A DNA stretch of 8,177 nt. Source: an uncultured Pleurocapsa sp. Lineage in GTDB: Bacteria > Cyanobacteriota > Cyanobacteriia > Cyanobacteriales > Xenococcaceae. Every line of letters begins with the position of its first letter. Position 1 is the first letter of the stretch. The stretch covers positions 1 to 8,177 of the forward strand of contig CAKZYI010000064.1 in NCBI GenBank assembly GCA_937884735.1, given 5' to 3'. The translations under genes were made by a program, and so were the position numbers. Shown here piece after piece: positions 1 to 6,447 of the stretch. The notes beneath the pieces were generated by a model. It saw nothing but the letters and a program-made list of their open reading frames with translations, did no database searches and had not been told where the DNA came from.

Positions 1-209
1 TGGGAACATCAAAGATGTTCGACTGGGAGACCTGAGGAAAAGTCTATCTTTTATTTCATTGGTTTTAAATAACTTATACCAACAAAATTTAGTGTAATAA
101 GTTTAAATCATTGCTATATAAAAAGCGATCGCTCTATCTAAAAAGTAGCGATCGCTTTGGGGAATCAAAAATATTTTTCCATCCTGCTATTTAAGTTCTA
201 CTTAGTAAT
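1..209. other. Non-coding region downstream of the DUF1830 gene
   Basis: AT-rich sequence with stops in all frames after about base 97. The first 33 bases are less AT-rich and could be the 3' end of a plus-strand gene ending in TGA at 31-33 (residues GTSKMFDWET), but ten codons are too few to call. A short inverted repeat, GAACATC (4-10) / GATGTTC (14-20), lies at the very edge. The only well-supported element is the HIP1 hairpin at 122-158. Confidence 0.5.
120..158 (-). terminator. HIP1-based hairpin, probable terminator of the DUF1830 gene
   Basis: A perfect 12-bp inverted repeat, AAAGCGATCGCT (122-133) and AGCGATCGCTTT (147-158), encloses a 13-base loop. Each arm contains one complete HIP1 octamer. 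Read on the minus strand, the stem ends in a run of five T (complement of 120-124), the form of a rho-independent terminator, about 50 bases past the stop of the minus-strand gene. That it terminates transcription is inferred from structure and position. Confidence 0.55.
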
Positions 210-482
210 TTAGCTAGCAGAATAAGCAGGGAAATATGAGGTTAACTGTAATTCCTGGCAATCTATAGTTTCAGACAAAATTGAGCTAATTGCCGTCCCA
301 GTATGAATTTCTAATCTTGCAACTAAAGGGGCTTCAAAAATCAAACGTTGTCCAGGGAAAACAACTCGTTCAAAAGACCAATTGGGAATATTCGTGATAC
401 GAGCAATTTCTACATGGGTAGATGTGTTTACATAACAACAAATAGCAGGTTTTTGAGTAGTATTTTTGATTGAGGATAGCAT
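210..482 (-). CDS. DUF1830 family protein (cyanobacterial, function unknown)
   Basis: A 90-residue protein starting at ATG. The core matches the cyanobacterial DUF1830 family as I remember it: ICCYVN at 14-19, then ARITNIPNWSFERVVFPGQR across 27-46, and LEIHTG at 57-62. Length is normal for the family. I see no signal peptide or membrane segment, so it is probably cytosolic; the pattern of short hydrophobic stretches suggests a small beta-rich fold (inference). Cys15, Cys16 and Cys75 are present, but there is no CxxC pair to suggest metal binding. The family has no established function that I know of. It stands alone, transcribed away from the radical SAM gene, with a HIP1 hairpin terminator downstream. 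No clear Shine-Dalgarno precedes the ATG. Family assignment is fairly sure; the role is unknown. Confidence 0.85.
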   Translation of the reverse strand: MLSSIKNTTQKPAICCYVNTSTHVEIARITNIPNWSFERVVFPGQRLIFEAPLVARLEIHTGTAISSILSETIDCQELQLTSYFPAYSAS

Positions 483-539
483 GGTTTTAATTTTGGCTGT
501 GTTTGGGTTGTAAAAGTTAAGAGATGGAATATTTTTCCA

Positions 540-568
540 ATATTAGAAACTAGTTTTGTGCTTTACAA
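540..568 (-). promoter_or_regulatory. Possible sigma70-type promoter for the DUF1830 gene
   Basis: On the minus strand TTGTAA (563-568) and TAATAT (540-545) are separated by exactly 17 bases, each matching the consensus hexamer at 4 of 6 positions. This would place transcription start about 50 bases upstream of the ATG at 482. In such AT-rich DNA a match of this quality can occur by chance. Confidence 0.25.
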
Positions 569-1164
569 GCATCTCTATAAGATGGTTCAAAAAAGCTTAA
601 GTTTGCTACAATTTGCTATTTCACCTATCTATGCACTAGATTGATGTTCGATCCCTATGTATGGTAAATCAATTATGCTAAATCCTTATAGTGTTTGACT
701 ATTTTTAAAGATTTATCATTTTTGGCTTAATTCCATATCTAAATTTGAGATCGCCAATCAATAATTTGGCTTAAAGGATTGGTTGGAAAATATAGTATAA
801 CTCTTATTATGTAAATCCACTTATGTAAAAGCAACGGGGAAAATACTGATCCCTAGTGGAATTTTGGCACTGTTGTCTATGAAAATGCAGATAAAGGTAA
901 TTAAAATATCAAAAAATAAATTATTGGTATTGTGCAATACTTTTTTGCTGTAGGTTTTCTATATTTTTTGAGCAGAAAAATTAATAGTCTTAAGATTGTT
1001 TTTATATTTTAAAGAGCAAAATTTTTGTAGCTTATAGCTCTCAATTTTTTAGCAAAAATAGACTTAATTGACCCATTAATAATGATATTTAAGAATTAAA
1101 TAAACGTTTAATGACAATTTTCCGATTGAAAAGGATAAGCTAAGGTTACTCCAAAATCTTAGTG

Positions 1165-1169
1165 TGAGG
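1165..1169 (+). promoter_or_regulatory. Ribosome binding site of the radical SAM gene
   Basis: TGAGG lies 8 bases upstream of the ATG at 1178. It is the clearest Shine-Dalgarno in the window and supports that start codon. Confidence 0.6.
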
Positions 1170-1177
1170 CATTACAT

Positions 1178-2725
1178 ATGAGGGTTTTATTAATATATCC
1201 CCTATTTCCTAAAAGTTTCTGGTCATTTGAGAAAACTTTAGCCCTAGTAGACTGTAAGGCTCTGATGCCCCCTCTTGGTCTAATTACAGTGGCAGCTATT
1301 TTGCCTCAAGAATGGGAATTTCGACTGTTAGACCACAATATTGAAGAAATTAATGAATCAGATTTAGATTGGGCAGAATTAGTCATAATATCGGGAATGA
1401 TTGTCCAGAAAGAGGATATGCTAGTTCAAATTGCCGCAGCGAAACAAAAAGGTAAGCTAGTAGCAGTAGGTGGTCCTTATGCTACAACTTCTCCTCAAGA
1501 AGTATCTGAAGCCGACTTTCTTGTTTTAGATGAAGGCGAGATCACCTTGCCAATGTTTGTTGAAGCAATTGAAAAAGGCGATCGCTCTGGCGTATTTAGA
1601 GCGGCAGAAAAACCTGCGGTAACAGAAACGCCAATTCCTCGCTATGATTTACTAGATTTGACTGCATATGACAATATGTCGGTGCAATTTTCTCGTGGTT
1701 GTCCCTTCCAATGCGAATTCTGTGACATCATTGTCCTTTATGGACGCAAACCGCGTACCAAGACTCCAGAGCAGCTATTGGCAGAGCTAGAGTGTATTTA
1801 TGACTTGGGCTGGCGTGGGGCAGTATTTATGGTAGATGATAATTTTATTGGTAACAAACGCAACGTTAAATTACTGCTTAAAGAACTAAAAGTTTGGATG
1901 GCAGAAAAAGAATATCCTTTTGGTTTAACAACAGAGGCTTCGGTCGATCTCGCTCAAGATGACGAGTTGATGAAGCTAATGGTGGAATGTAACTTTAAAA
2001 AAGTATTTTTAGGAATCGAAACCCCCGACCAAGATAGTCTAGCTTTAACCAACAAATTCCAGAACACCCGCGATCCTCTTACTGAATCTATTGATAAAAT
2101 CACTAGAGCAGGAATGCAGGTAATGGCAGGGTTTATTATTGGTTTTGATGGTGAAAAGCCCAAAGCTGGAGATCGCATTGTCCAATTTGTCAATCAGACC
2201 AATATTCCTTTGGCAATGTTTAGTATGCTTCAAGCTTTGCCCAGCACTGCCTTGTGGACTAGATTAGAAAAAGAAGGTAGATTGGTCAACTCTAGTGCCA
2301 ATATCAATCAGACTACACTAATGAACTTTGTGCCTACTAGAGATATTGAAGAAATTGCTACTGAATACGTCAATGCTTTCTGGGAATTGTACGATCCAGC
2401 AGCATATCTAACCAGGATCTTTGACTACTATATGAAGTTGGGAGAAGCGAAAAATGTCGTCTCAAAAAGACCAAGTTGGAAGACAATCCGCGCCCTTGGC
2501 TTATTGCTTTGGAAGCAAGGAGTCATTGCTAAAACTAGGCTGCTGTTTTGGAGCAATTTAATTCAAGTCTTGATTAAGAAACCACGTCAGCTAGAGATTT
2601 ATATGACTCTATGTGCATATTTAGAACATTTCACCGAGTATCGTTTTATTGTCCGCGAACAAATTAATACTCAATTAGCTAATTACATTGCTTCCAAACC
2701 AGAACCCGAAAAGGTAGCAAGTTAG
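1178..2725 (+). CDS. B12-binding domain radical SAM protein (DUF4070 type, HpnP-like family)
   Basis: A 515-residue cytosolic enzyme. Residues 1-140 form a cobalamin-binding-like Rossmann domain (LLIYPLFP near the start, VAVGGPY at 95-101, VLDEGEITLP at 116-125). It lacks the DxHxxG motif; LDHN stands at 51-54, so any cobalamin would bind without the classic His ligand. The radical SAM core follows, with CxxxCxxC at Cys175, Cys179 and Cys182 for the 4Fe-4S cluster that cleaves S-adenosylmethionine, then VDDNFIGN (219-226) and FLGIETPD (277-284). Residues from about 400 match a DUF4070-like tail. Known relatives are radical methylases, including HpnP, the hopanoid C-2 methylase, but cyanobacteria carry several paralogues, so the substrate is open. 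ATG start supported by TGAGG. It stands alone, converging on a sulfotransferase. Family sure, reaction unsure. Confidence 0.85.
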   Translation: MRVLLIYPLFPKSFWSFEKTLALVDCKALMPPLGLITVAAILPQEWEFRLLDHNIEEINESDLDWAELVIISGMIVQKEDMLVQIAAAKQKGKLVAVGGPYATTSPQEVSEADFLVLDEGEITLPMFVEAIEKGDRSGVFRAAEKPAVTETPIPRYDLLDLTAYDNMSVQFSRGCPFQCEFCDIIVLYGRKPRTKTPEQLLAELECIYDLGWRGAVFMVDDNFIGNKRNVKLLLKELKVWMAEKEYPFGLTTEASVDLAQDDELMKLMVECNFKKVFLGIETPDQDSLALTNKFQNTRDPLTESIDKITRAGMQVMAGFIIGFDGEKPKAGDRIVQFVNQTNIPLAMFSMLQALPSTALWTRLEKEGRLVNSSANINQTTLMNFVPTRDIEEIATEYVNAFWELYDPAAYLTRIFDYYMKLGEAKNVVSKRPSWKTIRALGLLLWKQGVIAKTRLLFWSNLIQVLIKKPRQLEIYMTLCAYLEHFTEYRFIVREQINTQLANYIASKPEPEKVAS

Positions 2726-2736
2726 TCATATAAATA

Positions 2737-2778
2737 ATGAGTAATAAGTAATGAGTAATGAATAATGAGTAATAAGTA
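2737..2778 (+). repeat. Heptanucleotide tandem repeat, six units of ATGAGTA type
   Basis: Six consecutive 7-base units run from 2737 to 2778: ATGAGTA, ATAAGTA, ATGAGTA, ATGAATA, ATGAGTA, ATAAGTA. Three are identical and the others differ by one base. Short tandem heptamer repeats (STRR) are a known feature of many cyanobacterial genomes and usually lie between genes, as here, just after the radical SAM stop codon. The variation between units suggests the array is not newly expanded. Confidence 0.8.
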
Positions 2779-2800
2779 TCTGCTCATTACTTATTTTTGT
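2743..2800 (+). terminator. Terminator-like hairpin built from the heptad repeat
   Basis: AATAAGTAATGAG at 2743-2755 is exactly complementary to CTCATTACTTATT at 2783-2795, giving a 13-bp stem around a 27-base loop. The plus strand continues with T residues (TTATTTTTG, 2791-2799), so the hairpin fits termination of the radical SAM transcript. The stem is AT-rich and therefore weak. On the minus strand there is no T-run, so it is less likely to serve the converging sulfotransferase gene. Confidence 0.5.
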
Positions 2801-2835
2801 AAGTAGCTTAAAAACCAATTTAATCCAGGAGAGAA

Positions 2836-3708
2836 TTAGTAATTAATAGATCGTTTTAGTCTTGACCAATATCTAATAGTTTTGATTCTACTAACAGGTT
2901 TGTCTAGCCAATTTTGCCAAAACCAAGGTAGTTTAGTCGGCTTTTCAATGGTAGCGTTAGCGTTTTCCATTAAGGTAGCCAACGAATGTAGTTTTAAATA
3001 AAGTTTGAATGCTTGAGGAAAATACTTCTGGACTAATCCTGCTTTATAAAGATTGATCGTACCTTTTTTAAACAAAGAATCATCATAAAGATTGTGTGGC
3101 GATCGCAAATTAAGGTCTAGTTTTTGATTGACAGAATTAATGACAAATTGAGGACTGCTAATTACATCTTCTATTCTTAATAAAACCCAAGGCTGAGATG
3201 TAGAATTACAAAAATCGATAATTCTTTGATTGTAGTTACCCCAGGTTTTGATAGCTGTTTCAGGATCGGTTTGAAACAGCAGATCTCCACGACGAAATAA
3301 AGAATCTACTACTTCCCAAGGAGAGCGATATACAAAAACATATTTAGCATCAGGAATAAGCTCTGACCAAAAATCTAGAAATAAAGTCGTGCGAGGATCT
3401 TTCCAGCCCCAGTTTGGATGGTTACTTCTTTGAGAGATTAGACTTTGAGCAATATCTAAATACTTTGCTGGAATTTCTTTAGCAGTGTTATCTGTCCAAC
3501 CTTCGCTACATACACCCTGAGACTGAAGAAGACTTTGATGAAACTCAACAAAATCGAGATCTTCAAAATGTCCTTTGGGGTTACTTAAATTATTACCTAA
3601 AAGGCGATCGCCTACAAATATTCCTGCACTTTGCAACAATGAGGTAGTCAGAGACGTACCAGATCGGTGCATACCTGTAATGACTACCACAGTCTGATTG
3701 TTCCCCAT
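2836..3708 (-). CDS. Sulfotransferase family protein (PAPS-dependent type)
   Basis: A 290-residue protein from the ATG at 3708; an in-frame GTG at 3744 would add 12 residues. I prefer the ATG because AAAGG sits 5 bases upstream and the beta-strand leading into the P-loop begins right after it, as is usual in the family. From the ATG, TGMHRSGTSL at 11-20 is the 5'-phosphosulfate-binding loop, WGWKDPRTT at 100-108 a conserved core motif, and YVFVYRSP...VVDS at 123-136 the 3'-phosphate-binding segment, with Arg128 and Ser136 eight residues apart as in known sulfotransferases. It should move sulfate from PAPS to a hydroxyl or amine; the acceptor (carbohydrate, lipid or small molecule) cannot be inferred. 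The C-terminus is basic with several Trp residues. There is no signal peptide. No sulfate-activation or glycosyltransferase gene lies nearby, and it appears monocistronic. Confidence 0.85.
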   Translation of the reverse strand: MGNNQTVVVITGMHRSGTSLTTSLLQSAGIFVGDRLLGNNLSNPKGHFEDLDFVEFHQSLLQSQGVCSEGWTDNTAKEIPAKYLDIAQSLISQRSNHPNWGWKDPRTTLFLDFWSELIPDAKYVFVYRSPWEVVDSLFRRGDLLFQTDPETAIKTWGNYNQRIIDFCNSTSQPWVLLRIEDVISSPQFVINSVNQKLDLNLRSPHNLYDDSLFKKGTINLYKAGLVQKYFPQAFKLYLKLHSLATLMENANATIEKPTKLPWFWQNWLDKPVSRIKTIRYWSRLKRSINY

Positions 3709-3713
3709 CTTTA

Positions 3714-3718
3714 CCTTT
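3714..3718 (-). promoter_or_regulatory. Ribosome binding site deciding the sulfotransferase start
   Basis: On the minus strand AAAGG is followed by TAAAG and then ATG (3708-3706), a 5-base spacing. The upstream GTG at 3744 is preceded by TTGACCATAA, which has no Shine-Dalgarno character. This favours the ATG. Confidence 0.45.
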
Positions 3719-3929
3719 GTCGCTCCAAGTATCTCATCAAACACTTATGGTCAAATTTTACAAACATAATAAATAGGATAGTAAAAATCAGCCACATAAT
3801 TTTCATAGTTTTAGAACTTAAACATTGATTGCTCTGTAAAAATTAGGAAAAAGAGAAAAAATAAAAAGCAAAAGTTCTACTCAGGTAGCTTATACTGAGA
3901 AACTATTTTCTTGGCATATGCAAAATTTT

Positions 3930-4065
3930 GTAATATGCACGCCCTGTGCGACTTTTAAAAGTCCCAGCCCCCTCTAATCTCCCCACGCTTGGGGGAGGGC
4001 TTGGGAGGGATCTCATAAGGGGGGAGAAGATTAATCATCTCTACAAGTTGCACATCGCGTAATAT
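3930..4065. mobile_element. Putative MITE-like element with direct flanking repeats
   Basis: The 7-base sequence GTAATAT occurs at 3930-3936 and again at 4059-4065, as expected of a target-site duplication. Just inside lie imperfect inverted ends: TGTGCGACTT on the left (3946-3955) and AAGTTGCACA on the right (4045-4054), matching as reverse complements at 9 of 10 positions. The interior is strikingly GC-rich compared with its surroundings and contains a 14-bp palindrome (3950-3963) and a hairpin CTCCCC/GGGGAG (3979-3984 and 3992-3997). It encodes no transposase, so it would need to be mobilised in trans. Alternatively it is one of the palindromic C/G-rich repeats common between cyanobacterial genes, with the flanking repeat arising by chance. 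Confidence 0.5.
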
Positions 4066-4069
4066 ACCT

Positions 4070-4174
4070 CATTTTAATCTGAGTTTAAATTCAGACAATG
4101 GAACAACAAAAGCCAAGTTAGCAAATCGATTCTGTAAACTTTGCGGTGGAAACTTAGTATGTTTTAACTCATAA
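4070..4174 (+). pseudogene. Possible remnant of a zinc-ribbon protein gene
   Basis: The frame ending at TAA 4172-4174 is open back to 4019 without ATG, GTG or TTG, so it cannot be an intact gene as it stands. Its last part reads ANRFCKLCGGNLVCF (codons from 4121), which resembles the second half of the short zinc ribbons (FCxxCGxxL) at the start of many cyanobacterial kinases and FHA proteins. If the putative MITE just upstream is removed at its direct repeats, the same frame joins a segment reading LAYAKFCNIPHF, with a TTG at 3911 and another Cys. It may therefore be a fragment of a broken gene. The case rests on pattern recognition over about 15 residues and is weak. Confidence 0.25.
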
Positions 4175-4225
4175 TCTAAAATGTATAACGATCTTAATAG
4201 TATGAAGACGGAACATATTGCTGGC

Positions 4226-6139
4226 ATGAAACTCGATCCTAAAATTCCTCCTGGAAGACTCCAAGATAAATGGGACAACTATAAAGATCGCTGTAAATTA
4301 GTTAGTCCAGCTAATAAAAAAAAGCACACTATTTTAATTGTTGGTACTGGTTTGGCTGGTGCTTCTGCTGCGGCTACCCTGGCGGAATTAGGTTACAACG
4401 TCAAAAGCTTTTGTATTCAAGACTCTCCCCGTCGCGCCCATAGCATTGCAGCCCAAGGAGGAATCAATGGAGCAAAGAATTATCCCAATGATGGTGATAC
4501 TGTTTGGCGTTTGTTTTATGACACCATTAAAGGTGGTGACTATCGTTCTCGCGAAGCTAATGTACATCGTCTGGCGCAGATCAGCAATCAAATTATCGAT
4601 CAGTGTGTAGCCCAAGGCGTGCCTTTTGCCCGTGAATATGGCGGGCTACTAGCCAATCGCTCTTTTGGCGGAGCTCAGGTATCGAGTACTTTTTATGCCA
4701 AAGGACTAACAGGACATCAGCTGTTGGTGGGAGCATACAGTGCTATGTCTCGCCAAATTTCCGCAGGGAAAATAGAGATGTTTCCCCGTTGTGAGATGTT
4801 AGATTTAGTGTTAATTGACCAAAAAGCTAGGGGAATTGTTGTTCGCAACCTGCTTACGGGGAAAATAGAACGCTATGCAGGTGATGCAGTGCTACTCTGT
4901 ACGGGGGGCTATAGCAATGTATTTTATCTTTCTACCAATGCCCGCAACTCTAATGTCACTGCTGCGTGGCGGTGTTATAAACGAGGTGCTTTGTTTGCAA
5001 ATCCTTGCTACACTCAGATCCACCCCACCTGCATTCCTGTGTCTGGAGAATATCAGTCCAAGTTGACCTTAATGAGTGAAGGGTTGCGGAATGATGGGCG
5101 AGTATGGGTACCAAAACAGCCAGGAGACAAACGCCATCCCGATCGCATTCCCGAAGCAGAAAGAGATTATTATTTAGAAACTAGATATCCCAGCTTTGGT
5201 AATCTTGTCCCTCGCGATGTGGCTTCTCGCAATGCCAAACAAGTTACGGATGAAGGAAAGGGTGTGGGAGAGACTGGATTAGCAGTGTATCTTGATTTCC
5301 GCGATTCTATTAAAAAATTGGGCAAAGATGTAATTAGCGATCGCTATGATAACCTGTTTCAAATGTACGAGCGCATTACAGGAGAAAATCCTTATGAAGT
5401 ACCTATGCGTATTTATCCCGCAGTACACTACATTATGGGCGGCTTGTGGGTTGACTATAACCTCATGAGTACAATTCCTGGCTTGCACGTCTTAGGAGAA
5501 GCCAATTTTTCCGATCATGGCGCAAATCGTCTTGGTGCGAGTGCTTTAATGCAGGGTTTATCCGATGGTTATTTTGTCATTCCCTATACTTTGGGCAACT
5601 ACATTGCTAGTACCGATCTCCCTCCAGTAGATACTTCTCATCCTGCATTTGCTGATGCCGAAAATAATGTAAATATCAAAGTAGACAAGCTATTAAGTAT
5701 CAAAGGCAATAAAACTGTTACTCAGTTTCATCGTCAATTAGGTAAAATTCTCTGGGATTATGTGGGAATGTCCCGCAATCAAGCTGGTTTGGAAAAGGCG
5801 ATTTTTCTGATTTCAGAATTAAAAGATGAATTTTGGCAAAATGTTACTATTCCAGGCGATCCTCATACATTTAACAAGAATCTTGAATTTGCAGGAAGAG
5901 TTGCCGACTTTTTGGAGTTGGGCGAATTGATGGCAAGGGATGCTCTAGATCGTCAAGAATCTTGCGGCGCGCATTTTCGCGAGGAATGTCAAACTTCAGA
6001 AGGAGAAGCACAGCGTAATGACGAATATTATTCTTATGTTGCTGCTTGGCAATATCAAGGAGAGCAAAAAGTTCCAGTTTTACAAAAAGAAAAGTTGCAA
6101 TTTGACAATGTTGAATTGACTCAAAGAAGCTACAAGTAA
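4226..6139 (+). CDS. sdhA: Succinate dehydrogenase/fumarate reductase flavoprotein subunit
   Basis: This is the FAD subunit that oxidises succinate to fumarate (or the reverse) and passes electrons to the iron-sulfur subunit at the membrane. The frame opens at ATG 4181; I chose ATG 4226 (637 aa) because relatives begin with a sequence like KLDPKIPPG. Counting from 4181, the FAD-binding GTGLAG is at 55-60, His87 in AHSIAAQGG is the predicted covalent FAD attachment site, and the active-site residues are His281 (QIHPT), Arg345 (PRDVASR), His416 (HYIMGG) and Arg450 (GANRLGASAL). The C-terminal ARDALDRQESCGAHFREE (585-602) is also typical. All key residues are present. The sequence resembles the B. 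subtilis/Bacteroidetes-type subfamily more than E. coli SdhA. No sdhB or cytochrome b gene is adjacent. No clear Shine-Dalgarno supports either start. Confidence 0.92.
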   Translation: MKLDPKIPPGRLQDKWDNYKDRCKLVSPANKKKHTILIVGTGLAGASAAATLAELGYNVKSFCIQDSPRRAHSIAAQGGINGAKNYPNDGDTVWRLFYDTIKGGDYRSREANVHRLAQISNQIIDQCVAQGVPFAREYGGLLANRSFGGAQVSSTFYAKGLTGHQLLVGAYSAMSRQISAGKIEMFPRCEMLDLVLIDQKARGIVVRNLLTGKIERYAGDAVLLCTGGYSNVFYLSTNARNSNVTAAWRCYKRGALFANPCYTQIHPTCIPVSGEYQSKLTLMSEGLRNDGRVWVPKQPGDKRHPDRIPEAERDYYLETRYPSFGNLVPRDVASRNAKQVTDEGKGVGETGLAVYLDFRDSIKKLGKDVISDRYDNLFQMYERITGENPYEVPMRIYPAVHYIMGGLWVDYNLMSTIPGLHVLGEANFSDHGANRLGASALMQGLSDGYFVIPYTLGNYIASTDLPPVDTSHPAFADAENNVNIKVDKLLSIKGNKTVTQFHRQLGKILWDYVGMSRNQAGLEKAIFLISELKDEFWQNVTIPGDPHTFNKNLEFAGRVADFLELGELMARDALDRQESCGAHFREECQTSEGEAQRNDEYYSYVAAWQYQGEQKVPVLQKEKLQFDNVELTQRSYK

Positions 6140-6172
6140 TAAATACATTCAGTCAATTTTTGGTAACTCGTT

Positions 6173-6227
6173 AAAACTTATCCTTTGTTTCAATCTATTA
6201 GCTTTTTGGACAAAGGGTAAGTTTTTT
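6173..6227 (+). terminator. Strong rho-independent terminator of sdhA
   Basis: AAAACTTATCCTTTGT (6173-6188) pairs with ACAAAGGGTAAGTTTT (6210-6225) to form a 16-bp stem with a single G-U pair and a 21-base loop. Six T residues follow (6222-6227, partly within the stem). It lies 34 bases past the sdhA stop, showing that sdhA and the cyclase gene are separate transcription units. Confidence 0.8.
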
Positions 6228-6447
6228 AATTGAAATAGAAAATTCCAGTACTAATTTAACGTCAGTTCGAGTCAACTTCCCCAATGTGAATTTTGGCAAA
6301 AATATACATAATCTAATAAGTCACATACATACTTTTAAAATAAGTTCGGCAGTCGAGCATAAAAAACTAATATAATAGCTTAAATAAATATAAAGCTTTT
6401 GAAAAATCTCACTTGTATATTTAACGAGAAGTTAAATATTACCTGAC
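6228..6447 (+). promoter_or_regulatory. Promoter region of the diguanylate cyclase gene, TATAAT at 6371-6376
   Basis: The AT-rich spacer between the sdhA terminator and the cyclase contains a perfect -10 hexamer TATAAT at 6371-6376. The bases 16-18 upstream do not resemble TTGACA; the nearest similar sequence is TTCGGC at 6345-6350, 20 bases away, so this may be an activator-dependent or type-2 sigma promoter. Transcription would start near 6383, leaving a leader of about 65 bases to the TTG at 6448. No other feature is visible. Confidence 0.4.

Larger units (their letters stand above)
483..1177. other. 695-bp gene-free region between divergent genes
   Basis: No convincing coding sequence on either strand: frames are broken by frequent stops, and the longest ATG frame noticed (879-953, 24 codons) lacks a ribosome binding site. 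It must hold the divergent promoters of the DUF1830 and radical SAM genes. Visible structure is limited to a 10-bp direct repeat TTTGGCTTAA (721-730 and 765-774), a 10-bp palindrome TAAACGTTTA (1101-1110), and a weak promoter-like pair TTGACC (1068-1073) and AAGAAT (1091-1096) with 17-base spacing in front of the radical SAM gene. The region is long for a cyanobacterial intergenic spacer and could hide a small RNA, which cannot be seen by eye. Confidence 0.5.
3745..4180. other. Intergenic region with a MITE-like insertion and a gene remnant
   Basis: This stretch separates the divergent sulfotransferase and sdhA genes. From the sulfotransferase side it holds AT-rich DNA with a TATTAT hexamer on the minus strand (3766-3771) that may be a -10 element, without a recognisable -35. 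The centre is the GC-rich repeat element at 3930-4065, and the sdhA side carries an open frame ending at 4174 with zinc-ribbon-like residues. No intact gene is seen. Confidence 0.6.

Noticed and set aside
1..33. Possible 3' end of a plus-strand gene (…KMFDWET stop)
   Set aside because: Only ten codons are visible and two other frames are open across the same bases, so coding cannot be supported.
879..953. Short ATG frame of 24 codons in the long intergenic region
   Set aside because: Lys/Leu/Ile-rich composition as expected of random AT-rich DNA, and no ribosome binding site.
1954..2233. Two minus-strand open frames inside the radical SAM gene
   Set aside because: They lie opposite a clearly coding, motif-bearing gene and show no recognisable domain.
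2737..2795. CRISPR-like array
   Set aside because: Units are only 7 bases with no spacers; it is a simple tandem repeat.
4069..4278. Minus-strand open frame across the sdhA start
   Set aside because: Overlaps the N-terminus of sdhA and has no family resemblance; most likely a shadow frame.
4388..4615. Minus-strand open frame within sdhA
   Set aside because: Antisense to the conserved FAD-binding region; no independent evidence of coding.
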